Shown here: in pieces, positions 24,151 to 30,905 of the stretch
How positions within the stretch are numbered: the first letter of the stretch is position 1
How the letters are laid out: each line of letters starts with the position of its first letter
From: a virus
Length of the DNA: 30,905 nucleotides
Strand: one strand, 5' to 3'
IMG/VR virus record: IMGVR_UViG_3300038426_000008
Span: 1-30,905 of that record
Made by a program: the position numbers and the translations under genes
Notes under the pieces: generated by a model
Databases searched by the model: none
What the model was told of the DNA's origin: nothing
Seen by the model: only the letters and a program-made list of their open reading frames with translations

Positions 24151-24972
24151 TCACTTCTTAACCCGCTTCTCCGGTTTCTTAGATGCCGCCATTCTAAAGA
24201 ACTCAGCCTCTGATACAGGAGCACCACCGAGCGTGAATCCTTCGTCCTTAAACAGCGCCCCCATCTTGGGAAGCGTCGGCGGCGGGTTGGCATTTATTAG
24301 GCTATGTGGGTTTGATGAACTTGTTTGTTGTCGTCGTTGGTTTATGCTGCTTAAACGTTTTATCAGCTCGTCGTCTTCTGTAGGTTCAGGGCGGTGAGGT
24401 GTTTCCACCATCATAGCTCTTTTCGTATCATCACGACGTTCCATCTCCTCTTCATGTAACGTCAACAGATAATCAAGCGCAGTGTCATCGTTTATCGGCA
24501 GTTTTGAATACACCGCTTTTTCTGCTGCTGTTACGCCTGGCCGGTCAAGTAACGATGAACGCATGCCGTCTTTCATTGAGTACCAGTGGACGAGCATATC
24601 TCCAACTATCTTAAGAGTGACTGGTTTGAACGTGCGACGCTTTGAGGCTTTTTCCATCTTCTTGGTAGCTTCTTCGATAGTCCTGAGCTCTGCTTCTTCC
24701 TGCAGTGCGGTTAGCGCACTCGTTGGAGCAGGCGGCGTTTTAGTCAGGCGTTCAAGAAAGCTGCTTACTAGAGTCTCATCTGATTTTGGTTCTTCTTGCA
24801 GTTCTTCGGGTTCAGCTCCTTGGACTACATCAACGACTACAAACTCGCTTTCTTGTTCTTTAAGATCTTTGCGGGGTAGATCTTTCCATTCAGGCGTGTC
24901 TGCTGCTTTAAGCAATTCTTCTTCTTTCGATTCTTTAGGTTTCTTTTCTTTCTTTGATTTGGCTTTAGGCAT
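24151..24972 (-). CDS. Charged helical protein of unknown function in head operon
   Basis: The ATG follows a strong AAAGGGGG site, and the gene begins 11 bases after the 44-residue membrane protein gene. The 273-residue product has a Lys/Glu-rich N-terminus (MPKAKSKKEKKPKESKEEEL), a central helical region (EEATKKMEKASKRRTFKPVT, then IVGDMLVHWYSMKDGMRSSL), and a Ser/Pro-rich C-terminal third ending KKPEKRVKK. No domain is recognised. Composition and place after the portal would suit a scaffold-like or minor head protein. Confidence 0.7.
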   Translation of the reverse strand: MPKAKSKKEKKPKESKEEELLKAADTPEWKDLPRKDLKEQESEFVVVDVVQGAEPEELQEEPKSDETLVSSFLERLTKTPPAPTSALTALQEEAELRTIEEATKKMEKASKRRTFKPVTLKIVGDMLVHWYSMKDGMRSSLLDRPGVTAAEKAVYSKLPINDDTALDYLLTLHEEEMERRDDTKRAMMVETPHRPEPTEDDELIKRLSSINQRRQQTSSSNPHSLINANPPPTLPKMGALFKDEGFTLGGAPVSEAEFFRMAASKKPEKRVKK

Positions 24973-24983
24973 CTAATCCCCCT

Positions 24984-25118
24984 TTAAAAATGCAATATGA
25001 AATGCGCTATCAGTACCCAGATCACAGGATACACGAAGAGCATAAATAAAGCAAACAGCGCGTTCCTTGTAGTATTCGGATCTGGGGTTTGTTCTATATC
25101 ATTCCATTCGTCTAACAT
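24984..25118 (-). CDS. Small single-pass membrane protein, 44 residues
   Basis: The ATG overlaps the end of the 47-residue coiled-coil gene by seven bases and has GGGAG upstream. The product begins MLDEWNDIEQTPDPNTTRN and continues with one hydrophobic helix, ALFALFMLFVYPVIWVLIAH, ending FILHF. One transmembrane segment with a short acidic outer part is clear. It could be a small membrane-associated factor, but a function such as holin cannot be claimed. Overlaps on both sides and good ribosome sites support it. Confidence 0.65.
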   Translation of the reverse strand: MLDEWNDIEQTPDPNTTRNALFALFMLFVYPVIWVLIAHFILHF

Positions 25119-25255
25119 TTCAACTCCCTAAACGGACAGTTATCGATATGGTGTTTTATTTCCCGTCTCAGTTCTTTTATTTCATCCTTAAGCTTCCTGA
25201 TCTCCTGCTCAATTTCAGGTTCGGTCAGGAATTTAACATGAAGATTAGCTGGCAT
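25112..25255 (-). CDS. Small coiled-coil protein, 47 residues
   Basis: The ATG at 25253-25255 lies inside the end of the portal gene (11-base overlap). The product begins MPANLHVKFL and has a heptad-like charged helix (EIEQEIRKLKDEIKELRREI) before HHIDNCPFRELKC, with two cysteines near the end. It resembles short coiled-coil accessory proteins; no family is recognised. The overlap with both neighbours suggests translational coupling. Confidence 0.6.
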   Translation of the reverse strand: MPANLHVKFLTEPEIEQEIRKLKDEIKELRREIKHHIDNCPFRELKC

Positions 25256-27059
25256 TTGATCGCTTCTTTTTCTTCTTTTTAGGTTGCGTCCCTTGGACGT
25301 ATGCGACTGAGAACTCTTCGCTCGGCTTATTCACGTGTACATCGCCTACTGAAGGTTGGCTCTTTTGTGTTTTCTTAGCGGCCACATCAGCACCTAACTG
25401 GCTATATGTACTCGGGAACCCGCGAGGAGGCGTGCCACGGTAAGGTGTCTCTTCGTTAATAGGTTGACTACGTTCTCTAGCTCGAGCTGCGGTCTGTCCA
25501 GGCAGTAGTGAATCAACCGGCGTTGCAGTCTCGCCCTCGGGTTCAGGTTCCTTCGGCAGGTGTACCAGATCCCATAGGGCGTTTCTAAAGGTTACATCGT
25601 CCGGTATTGGAACACCGCCTCTAGCTACGTTATTCAGGAATGTACCTACATCGTTAATCTCAGCAGATGCTACATCGCCGTGTACTAGTTTAGGTAAAGA
25701 CTCCGGGTTTATATCAGGATTTAATTGAGCTAATCTAGGAACTGCATAACTGTTGAATACCTGGCAAATTGAATCGAGTATAGCAGATATTGAAATCGAA
25801 AATAGATTATTCCTAGTTTCAGCAAGTGCATATGATCCTGTAGTGTCCTGGCCGAGCATAAGAAAATCAGCGAGTACTGTCATAGCTATCCATTTCGAGA
25901 ACATCTGGATAATGCTGACAATATCAAATTGTCTCTGTGATTGTGGGCCTGCTAGCTCTAGGCTATACATTGGACCGCCACCCATGTCTGCTGGATAGTT
26001 GTTTGATGGCAAGAGTATGCCCTCATCCTGGTTACGCTTTAGGTTGCGAACAACGCGCTTTAGCATGTTATTCATTGCTACAGATCGGGCATCGATTCCA
26101 GTTAATACCTCACCAGGAGCACGTAGGATCGGGACGCCAGCCAGGTCGCGTTCGAGCCCAGTCATCATAATCTCTTCCGCTAATTTTTTGAACATATACG
26201 TCCGGTATGCTCCACGTAATAGAGAGACACCTTCTGGGTTGCCTTTGCGTGGCTTGACTCTAAACAACAACAGCTTTTCTATCGGTATTTCGGTGATCCT
26301 AAAGTGAGGCGGTGCGAGCTGTCTAAATCCTCTTATTCCGCCGTTAACGTCAAAGTCCCAATTCAATAATGTTTCCTGTGCTCTGGTAGCGAACTTCCTC
26401 CATCCGATTCTACCATCGTCATAGTTACTATCAAGCGTTGCGTCTTCTGGATGTGGGCCTTCTCGTTTCTTATACACGATTTCAGCGAGATGATACCCGA
26501 ATATGAACATGCTCAGTATCTCAGAGAGCAGATCATTTGGATTGACGCTCATATCTTCCCAGCATTGCTCGTAAAACGTCAGTGCTTTTAGATCCTCTGG
26601 AGTCTCGCCGTCGGTTTCCCACCAAAGGTTTACCGATCTACATGACATTTCAACCGCGTAAAAGATACTTGATATGACGGCATCCATCATGTACATTTCT
26701 TTGTACATACGAACGCCGCGAGTGTATTGGAGTTCAGTCAGCCATTCCTCATACACGTAGGGAGGAATGTACATTAAGCCGGTAGTGCCGTACTCTGCGA
26801 AGTAGTTTAGATTAGCTGGTGCAGCGGGTGATGAGGGGCCTATTCCCATAAGATCGCCTGAGCCTAATGTGGGTAAACCCTGGGTAGTGAACGGCATCTC
26901 TTGAAGATCGATAAGTTTCTTTATTGTCTGTTGCTCAGACTTGGAGAGCTTTGAAAATGCGTTTTGCTCTGCTTCACTAAAGGATGTGATCCCGTTAGGA
27001 GGACTTTCGGGGAATGATGTTATCCCATTAGGTTCAGTATTATTCTTTTTTCGAGCCAT
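25245..27059 (-). CDS. Portal protein (DUF935 / Mu gp29-like)
   Basis: This 604-residue protein starts at an ATG preceded by AAGGTAACAATGCTATA. Portal features are: KEMYMMDAVISSIFYAVEMS near residue 120, ILSMFIFGYHLAEIVYKKRE (wing/stem start), WDFDVNGGIRGFRQLAPP, LLLFRVKPRKGNPEGVSLLR with the adjoining GAYRTYMFKKLAEEIMMTG helix, and WIAMTVLADFLMLGQDTTGS with YALAETRNN, the hallmark of the DUF935-like portals. The C-terminal 100 residues are low-complexity and end in a Lys-rich tail (KKKKKKRSNAS). It would form the dodecameric vertex for DNA passage; the terminase is outside the window. Confidence 0.9.
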   Translation of the reverse strand: MARKKNNTEPNGITSFPESPPNGITSFSEAEQNAFSKLSKSEQQTIKKLIDLQEMPFTTQGLPTLGSGDLMGIGPSSPAAPANLNYFAEYGTTGLMYIPPYVYEEWLTELQYTRGVRMYKEMYMMDAVISSIFYAVEMSCRSVNLWWETDGETPEDLKALTFYEQCWEDMSVNPNDLLSEILSMFIFGYHLAEIVYKKREGPHPEDATLDSNYDDGRIGWRKFATRAQETLLNWDFDVNGGIRGFRQLAPPHFRITEIPIEKLLLFRVKPRKGNPEGVSLLRGAYRTYMFKKLAEEIMMTGLERDLAGVPILRAPGEVLTGIDARSVAMNNMLKRVVRNLKRNQDEGILLPSNNYPADMGGGPMYSLELAGPQSQRQFDIVSIIQMFSKWIAMTVLADFLMLGQDTTGSYALAETRNNLFSISISAILDSICQVFNSYAVPRLAQLNPDINPESLPKLVHGDVASAEINDVGTFLNNVARGGVPIPDDVTFRNALWDLVHLPKEPEPEGETATPVDSLLPGQTAARARERSQPINEETPYRGTPPRGFPSTYSQLGADVAAKKTQKSQPSVGDVHVNKPSEEFSVAYVQGTQPKKKKKKRSNAS

Positions 27060-27074
27060 TATAGCATTGTTACC

Positions 27075-27212
27075 TTAAACCTCATTTTTGTACCTAGCTT
27101 TACGCATAATCCGTTCAAGCTCCGACCGCACCTTAGAACTGTTCGATTTACAGTTGTAACACCACTCATCCTTTAACGAGCACCAGCTTCGGCAGCTTGG
27201 GTCTTGTTTCAC
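27075..27212 (-). CDS. Small zinc-ribbon-like protein, 45 residues
   Basis: A GTG start 17 bases after the previous stop opens a 45-codon frame that ends 15 bases before the portal ATG. The product contains C7, C11, C18 and C21 (SCRSWCSLKDEWCYNC), a plausible zinc-binding set, then a basic helix (KVRSELERIMRKARYKNEV). There is no clear ribosome site, so start and expression are uncertain. It fills what is otherwise a gap between two genes. Confidence 0.5.
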   Translation of the reverse strand: MKQDPSCRSWCSLKDEWCYNCKSNSSKVRSELERIMRKARYKNEV

Positions 27213-27228
27213 TTTTCATCAACGATCT

Positions 27229-27573
27229 CTATAGTAAAGTGTAATTCTTCTGCACGCACAGCAGGCCGTTTGCTTCTATGGTGTGAACCCCACTTAGTAC
27301 CATCTCAAGTTGATGCGTGTACTGAGTCGGGGTGATGGTAGACGTGTCGGTGAATACAAGAGTAACTGCAACCTGTCCATCTGCGGGAGTGCCTAGTGCT
27401 ATTCCGTTGCCCAAGGTTTTTGGCATTACGACTCCTGTATCAATATTCCACGCTGACCATGCGAATGTAGCATGCGTGATGTCAACAGCTTTTCCGCTTG
27501 AGTCAGTGATAACAAAGGGGATGATGATGCCGTCGCCTTGGAATATAGTTCGGTTTATGGTTTGGAGTGTCAT
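27229..27573 (-). CDS. BppU-like beta-domain protein, 114 residues
   Basis: The ATG overlaps the preceding stop by ATGA. The product begins with a strand-rich segment (GDGIIIPFVITDSSGKAVDI followed by THATFAWSAW) of the type seen at the N-terminus of phage baseplate upper proteins: an extracellular-type Ig-like domain with a 'DxxGxxVDIT' turn. It ends with YTHQLEMVLSGVHTIEANG and a final strand. The two genes upstream code for similar domains. A role in a tail- or head-attached adhesion complex is inferred. Confidence 0.6.
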   Translation of the reverse strand: MTLQTINRTIFQGDGIIIPFVITDSSGKAVDITHATFAWSAWNIDTGVVMPKTLGNGIALGTPADGQVAVTLVFTDTSTITPTQYTHQLEMVLSGVHTIEANGLLCVQKNYTLL

Positions 27574-28163
27574 CGTCTCCTCCTTTTGCTTTTAGACGTG
27601 TCTCTAAGCTTATTCCACAGGTCTTTCGGCAGGATATCAACCGGGGCATTTGATGGTAGAACTATACCCTCATCATATCTCGTAATTCGAGGCGCTGGCG
27701 GCGTTGCTAATGCATTCCACGTTTCAGAGTCATAGATTGAAAACGAAGCAGTATTATCATCCAACGGGTAAACCACCTTCTGAATCCCATTGAGTACAAC
27801 ACGTACTTCATACGTGTACGTACCCGGGACAAGCGTTGCTGCATCTGCTTGAGTAAAGTTAAGGAGTATCGCACAAGGTACAGTTGAAGTGCTCGCAAGC
27901 GGATTTACCGATAAAGAAATATCTGAGGCTAGTATCGGCGTTGGGCCGGTATCTTTCGTAAGTATCGGGACCGGACTTGTCCCAGTAGTAAAGACGGTGA
28001 GTATCACCTGGGCAGTTCCAGCTGACGTTCCAGCGGTAGCAGATGAATATGTTTTTCCTCCATTCGTCAGGTCTTTCGCATCATTGTGATGTCTGCTGGT
28101 AACAATTACACAGTGAGTATAACTCTCCCCTACCCTAAAATAAAAGTCGTCTATTGTAGGCAT
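27570..28163 (-). CDS. BppU-like beta-domain protein, about 197 residues
   Basis: The ATG at 28161-28163 overlaps the previous stop (TAATG) and has GGGGGA upstream; an alternative ATG five codons earlier (28178) is possible. The product starts MPTIDDFYFRVGESYTHCVI, has repeated beta segments (SSATAGTSAGTAQVILTVFT, TYTYEVRVVLNGIQKVVYPL) and a basic C-terminus ending KSKRRRR. It belongs with its two neighbours to a cluster of single Ig-like domains of the BppU N-terminal type. The basic tail is unusual and could bind DNA or another protein. Confidence 0.6.
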   Translation of the reverse strand: MPTIDDFYFRVGESYTHCVIVTSRHHNDAKDLTNGGKTYSSATAGTSAGTAQVILTVFTTGTSPVPILTKDTGPTPILASDISLSVNPLASTSTVPCAILLNFTQADAATLVPGTYTYEVRVVLNGIQKVVYPLDDNTASFSIYDSETWNALATPPAPRITRYDEGIVLPSNAPVDILPKDLWNKLRDTSKSKRRRR

Positions 28164-28816
28164 TAGAATATCCCCCATACAACTGAATCTACGTGTATCG
28201 TAGCTTCCGTCCCCGCTGACTCTGATGGCGGGATTATTAGGTTTCCAGTTAGTACTACTTCTTGGGTACTGTCGCCAAAGACAATCCGAATCTCATAGCC
28301 ATACGTTACCGTTTCTGTTTGTAGTCCTACCCCGAATGCTGGGGATGTGTCATCTGGAGCGAACGGGATAAGAAACTGAGGCACGGCGATTTGTGTGACC
28401 GTTGATGTATCTGCTAAAGGATACTCATTTTGCAGGTTAGCGGTCATGGTCATGAGCGTATCGCTTTGCATCGCCCCTATTACTGCAACTTCACCAATGC
28501 CCGATATTGTATCCAGAATATACACTGTCCCCCCCAAAATAAAGCCGGTTGTACTAGCGACGGTTATAATGGGCTGGCCTGCATACGCTGTCGCAGCAAG
28601 GGTAGTATTGATCCCCCCACCGTTTCCAGTCGCGTTAATTATTGTGATCGTACTATCGATATACCGTTTGCGCAGCATTATCCTCGTAGGGCCGCTTGCC
28701 TGCCATATAATATCGATAACTGATGTCAGGTCAACGGGCGCGGGCGGGACTTCGGTATTCAGAAGCGTAACCGCTTCAGACATTGACGTTCCAGCGGTTA
28801 TTGTAATATCTGTCAT
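28163..28816 (-). CDS. BppU-like beta-domain protein with an inserted beta domain, 217 residues
   Basis: The gene follows the 635-residue protein by 34 bases. Residues 1-55 and 140-217 (PPAPVDLTSVIDIIWQASGP; VTYGYEIRIVFGDSTQEVVL) form the same Ig-like pattern as the neighbouring proteins. Between them, residues about 75-140 (AAATAYAGQPIITVASTTGF-like run, GEVAVIGAMQSDTLMTMTAN) form a separate beta domain often found in phage structural proteins. Place and fold suggest an adhesin or baseplate-like component. No precise function. Confidence 0.6.
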   Translation of the reverse strand: MTDITITAGTSMSEAVTLLNTEVPPAPVDLTSVIDIIWQASGPTRIMLRKRYIDSTITIINATGNGGGINTTLAATAYAGQPIITVASTTGFILGGTVYILDTISGIGEVAVIGAMQSDTLMTMTANLQNEYPLADTSTVTQIAVPQFLIPFAPDDTSPAFGVGLQTETVTYGYEIRIVFGDSTQEVVLTGNLIIPPSESAGTEATIHVDSVVWGIF

Positions 28817-28850
28817 TTCTTACCTCTTCTCCTTTTAGCCTTTTAGCATT

Positions 28851-30758
28851 TTAGTATTGTTCTCTAATTGCAGTGAGCATGCCATTATTCCTCGATACCG
28901 CCGTCAATGGTATAGACTCAGGCAATGTGGCGCTGAGTAACTCGATTTTCTTGCGATGTGGTATATTTATCGTACCTGTAGCTGTCGTGGCGGTTGGGGT
29001 CTTTAATGTAGTCGCAACCGTCGTTTGAGCCATTGCAGTTATTTCAGTCGTTCCACCCGGCGCGGTAAGCACCATAGCTACGTTCTGTGACGGGGCATGT
29101 GTGGCCGTTGTGGCAGTAGGCGCGGTAAGCAGTACATTTGAGACTCCAGAAACAACGGGAGCGTTTGTCGCTGTCGTAGCTGTCGGTGCTGCGAGCGCGA
29201 CTTTACGGCCCCCGGGTACAATAAGCGACGGCGCGTTTGTTTTCGTACTTGCTGTAGGAGCTTTGAGTGTGGTAGCCTGAGCAAAGGTCGGCTCGTATGT
29301 TGCAGTCGTTCCACCCGGCGTAGTGAGTACCATAGCTACATCTTTTGTGGGTGCGTTTGTTGTAGTACTTGCCGTTGGTGCTGTGGTGAGGGCGGTAGTC
29401 AGTTGGAACGTCGGAACGTTTGTAGTAGTTGTAGCACCGGGCGCGGTAAGCGTAGGTGCTATACCCACCGTTGGGGCATTGGTTGTAGTACTTGCCGTTG
29501 GCGTGGTTAGTGAGACAGGTATATTAGTCGGGATGCCCAGAGCAATATAACAAACCTGCGTGGCGTCGGTTGTGGTATCTGCGCTCCATACTGTATTAAA
29601 TTGACCAAATGAGAATCCGTTTATTGGCGCAGCGACATCTGTTGTTCCTGCGCTGGCGTTGTCTACTATAATAGCATTCGTAGCATCGTTGTAATTGTAA
29701 CCTTCCCCCTGCCCTTGGTCTCTCGCATAGACTGTAACCCCATTATTGGTTCCATCACTTCCACCAAATGTAAATCTAATGCCGGTTTGCTCTGATGCGT
29801 TTGCAGGATAGCTATCAGTCGTGGCAAGTACTGCCATCGGTGTGGTTGTCGGCGTAGCTATTGTGTCCGTAACTGCGGCTGTTTGCGCGGTTTTTGCGTG
29901 GTTTCCAACGAGAGAACTGAAACCTGTAGTTCCTGCTATTGCGAGGGAATAATAATAATGAGACGTGCCGCCGTTCACAGTCCAATCGACCGTGAAACCG
30001 TTTGAGTTTATACTAACAAACGATGCTTCATCGACGATACTTGTCCCAGTACCTGAGTCTGTGATACAAGCACTGGTAGTCTGAATCCTGCCGACGGAAT
30101 TGTACCTTGAGTCGCCCCCGGACTCATAAGTATAGTTGCACCACTGGTTACCGTTAATATCCATAGCGCCGAACATAAGTTGAACGTTAGACTCACTTAC
30201 AGGGGGGGCATTACTACTTATATCAGCGATATGGAGAACGCAGTTCGGTTTAAACGACGTGCCGTTTAATATTACAGACTGGTTTCCTGTTGCCGTATTT
30301 GATTGCCACTGCGTTACGCTGGCCCCGGTTATGTCAGAGCCGCCGAGAGCGAGGTAGTAGATTGTACACGAGTTTGTTGGTGTGGAGCTATACGTTATTG
30401 TAAATCCGTTTGAGGTAAAAGATACGGATGCAGCTTCTAACACTATACCCACATAATTGAAGCTGTTGTAGAGCACCAACGGAAGCGCAGCGTGGTAGCG
30501 GGATGCGTACTCCCCGAAACTATTAATATGTGATGACCCACAAACGGTTCCATATTGCATACCGCTTGCGTTGTTCGCCGCAAATCCGATAGCGGTTCCA
30601 ATATAATTACCACTACCCAACCCCCCACTCCATTCTGATGAGCCTTGGAATGTAGCCCACAGTATCAAGGCTTTAGGAGTAAAACTAAGGCTGGATATAG
30701 TGTCAGTTGTTCCTGACGTTGTATTGTTGAAGTTACCTACATGCGAAAGAACCGTCAC
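28851..30758 (-). CDS. Putative fibre-like protein with Thr/Ala/Pro repeat region, 635 residues
   Basis: It starts at a GTG overlapping the previous stop (GTGA). Residues about 1-270 and 280-410 are two related beta domains (SFTPKALILWATFQGSSEWS and FKPNCVLHIADISSNAPPVS; FTFGGSDGTNNGVTVYARDQ), of a type seen in phage fibre or neck proteins. Residues about 415-600 carry a repeated TAPTASTTTNAPT motif. The last 20 residues, IPLTAVSRNNGMLTAIREQY, match the end of the gene upstream. The long repeat region looks like a shaft or mucin-like linker. Function in adhesion is inferred. Confidence 0.6.
   Translation of the reverse strand: MTVLSHVGNFNNTTSGTTDTISSLSFTPKALILWATFQGSSEWSGGLGSGNYIGTAIGFAANNASGMQYGTVCGSSHINSFGEYASRYHAALPLVLYNSFNYVGIVLEAASVSFTSNGFTITYSSTPTNSCTIYYLALGGSDITGASVTQWQSNTATGNQSVILNGTSFKPNCVLHIADISSNAPPVSESNVQLMFGAMDINGNQWCNYTYESGGDSRYNSVGRIQTTSACITDSGTGTSIVDEASFVSINSNGFTVDWTVNGGTSHYYYSLAIAGTTGFSSLVGNHAKTAQTAAVTDTIATPTTTPMAVLATTDSYPANASEQTGIRFTFGGSDGTNNGVTVYARDQGQGEGYNYNDATNAIIVDNASAGTTDVAAPINGFSFGQFNTVWSADTTTDATQVCYIALGIPTNIPVSLTTPTASTTTNAPTVGIAPTLTAPGATTTTNVPTFQLTTALTTAPTASTTTNAPTKDVAMVLTTPGGTTATYEPTFAQATTLKAPTASTKTNAPSLIVPGGRKVALAAPTATTATNAPVVSGVSNVLLTAPTATTATHAPSQNVAMVLTAPGGTTEITAMAQTTVATTLKTPTATTATGTINIPHRKKIELLSATLPESIPLTAVSRNNGMLTAIREQY
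28975..29515 (-). repeat. Thr/Ala/Pro repeat region in the fibre-like protein
   Basis: About eight degenerate copies of a unit such as LTAPTATTATNAPT occur, some separated by VAMVLTAPGG. On the plus strand this shows as recurrent GTTGTAGTACTTGCCGTTGG-like runs. Variable copies suggest recombination-driven length change. Confidence 0.85.
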
Positions 30759-30905
30759 GAAATGACCTCGCTAATCGCAGTAAGTACCCCGCTGTTCTTC
30801 GATACCGCTGTTAGGTGTGGGATTTTAAGGTCGCACGTAGCGCGAAGTCCCCCAGTAACTACGGGTTTTATGGCTGTGATTCCCTCAGTCTTTTTCGATA
30901 CTCCT
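30755..30905 (-). CDS. C-terminal end of an upstream fibre-like protein (truncated by window edge)
   Basis: The frame is open from the right window edge to a TGA at 30755-30757 that overlaps the next gene's GTG. The last 49 residues contain IPHLTAVSKNSGVLTAISEV, which matches IPLTAVSRNNGMLTAIREQY at the end of the 635-residue protein encoded next. A related half-motif (GVSKKTEGITAI) lies 30 residues before, so the end is itself a repeat. The rest of the gene is outside the window. Confidence 0.7.
   Translation of the reverse strand, partial: GVSKKTEGITAIKPVVTGGLRATCDLKIPHLTAVSKNSGVLTAISEVIS

Noticed and set aside
24984-25118. Holin assignment for the 44-residue membrane protein
   Set aside because: One transmembrane helix alone is not enough, and no endolysin or other lysis gene is adjacent.

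Overview
This window is a 30.9-kb piece of the structural (virion morphogenesis) region of a tailed dsDNA virus (Caudoviricetes). The order portal, maturation protease, scaffold-like protein, decoration protein, major capsid protein, connectors, tail tube, tail-assembly chaperone, tape measure, Dit, tail hub and receptor-binding proteins is that of a long-tailed siphovirus. All genes lie on the minus strand, so transcription runs from base 30905 towards base 1. Genes are packed with ATGA/GTGA/TAATG overlaps and good Shine-Dalgarno sites, as expected for one or a few polycistronic messages. No terminase, integrase, lysis, replication, tRNA or host gene was seen, and the sequence does not identify the host.

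Right part (30905 to 27229): the end of one putative fibre-like gene, a 635-residue protein with a Thr/Ala/Pro repeat tail and the same C-terminal motif, and three small BppU-like beta-domain proteins. Head part (27212 to 13216): a 45-residue Cys protein, portal, two tiny overlapping ORFs (coiled coil; one membrane helix), a charged 273-residue protein, two small unknowns, a metallophosphoesterase interrupted by an intein with a LAGLIDADG endonuclease, a 458-residue protein with a C-terminal uracil-DNA-glycosylase-like domain, an XkdF-type protease in the -1 frame, an acidic scaffold-like protein, decoration protein, major capsid protein, adaptor, a second head-surface protein, an HNH nuclease, stopper, gp10-like protein and tail terminator. 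Tail part (13205 to 1): a small unknown, two paralogous tail tube proteins, the tail-assembly chaperone with a -1 frameshift extension, a 2052-residue tape measure, Dit, a Gp37-like hub, and two tandem paralogous C-type-lectin-like tip proteins, the second cut by the window edge.

The most notable points are: (1) a perfect A_AAA_AAC slippery heptamer directly before the stop of the glycosylase-like gene, with the protease frame open in -1 and lacking a credible start of its own, implying a frameshift-made glycosylase-protease fusion; (2) the intein in the phosphoesterase; (3) a glycosylase-like domain in the head-assembly operon; (4) an eight-cysteine cluster and an 84-bp tandem repeat in the tape measure; and (5) several in-operon duplications (tail tube, head-surface C-terminal domain, tip adhesin).
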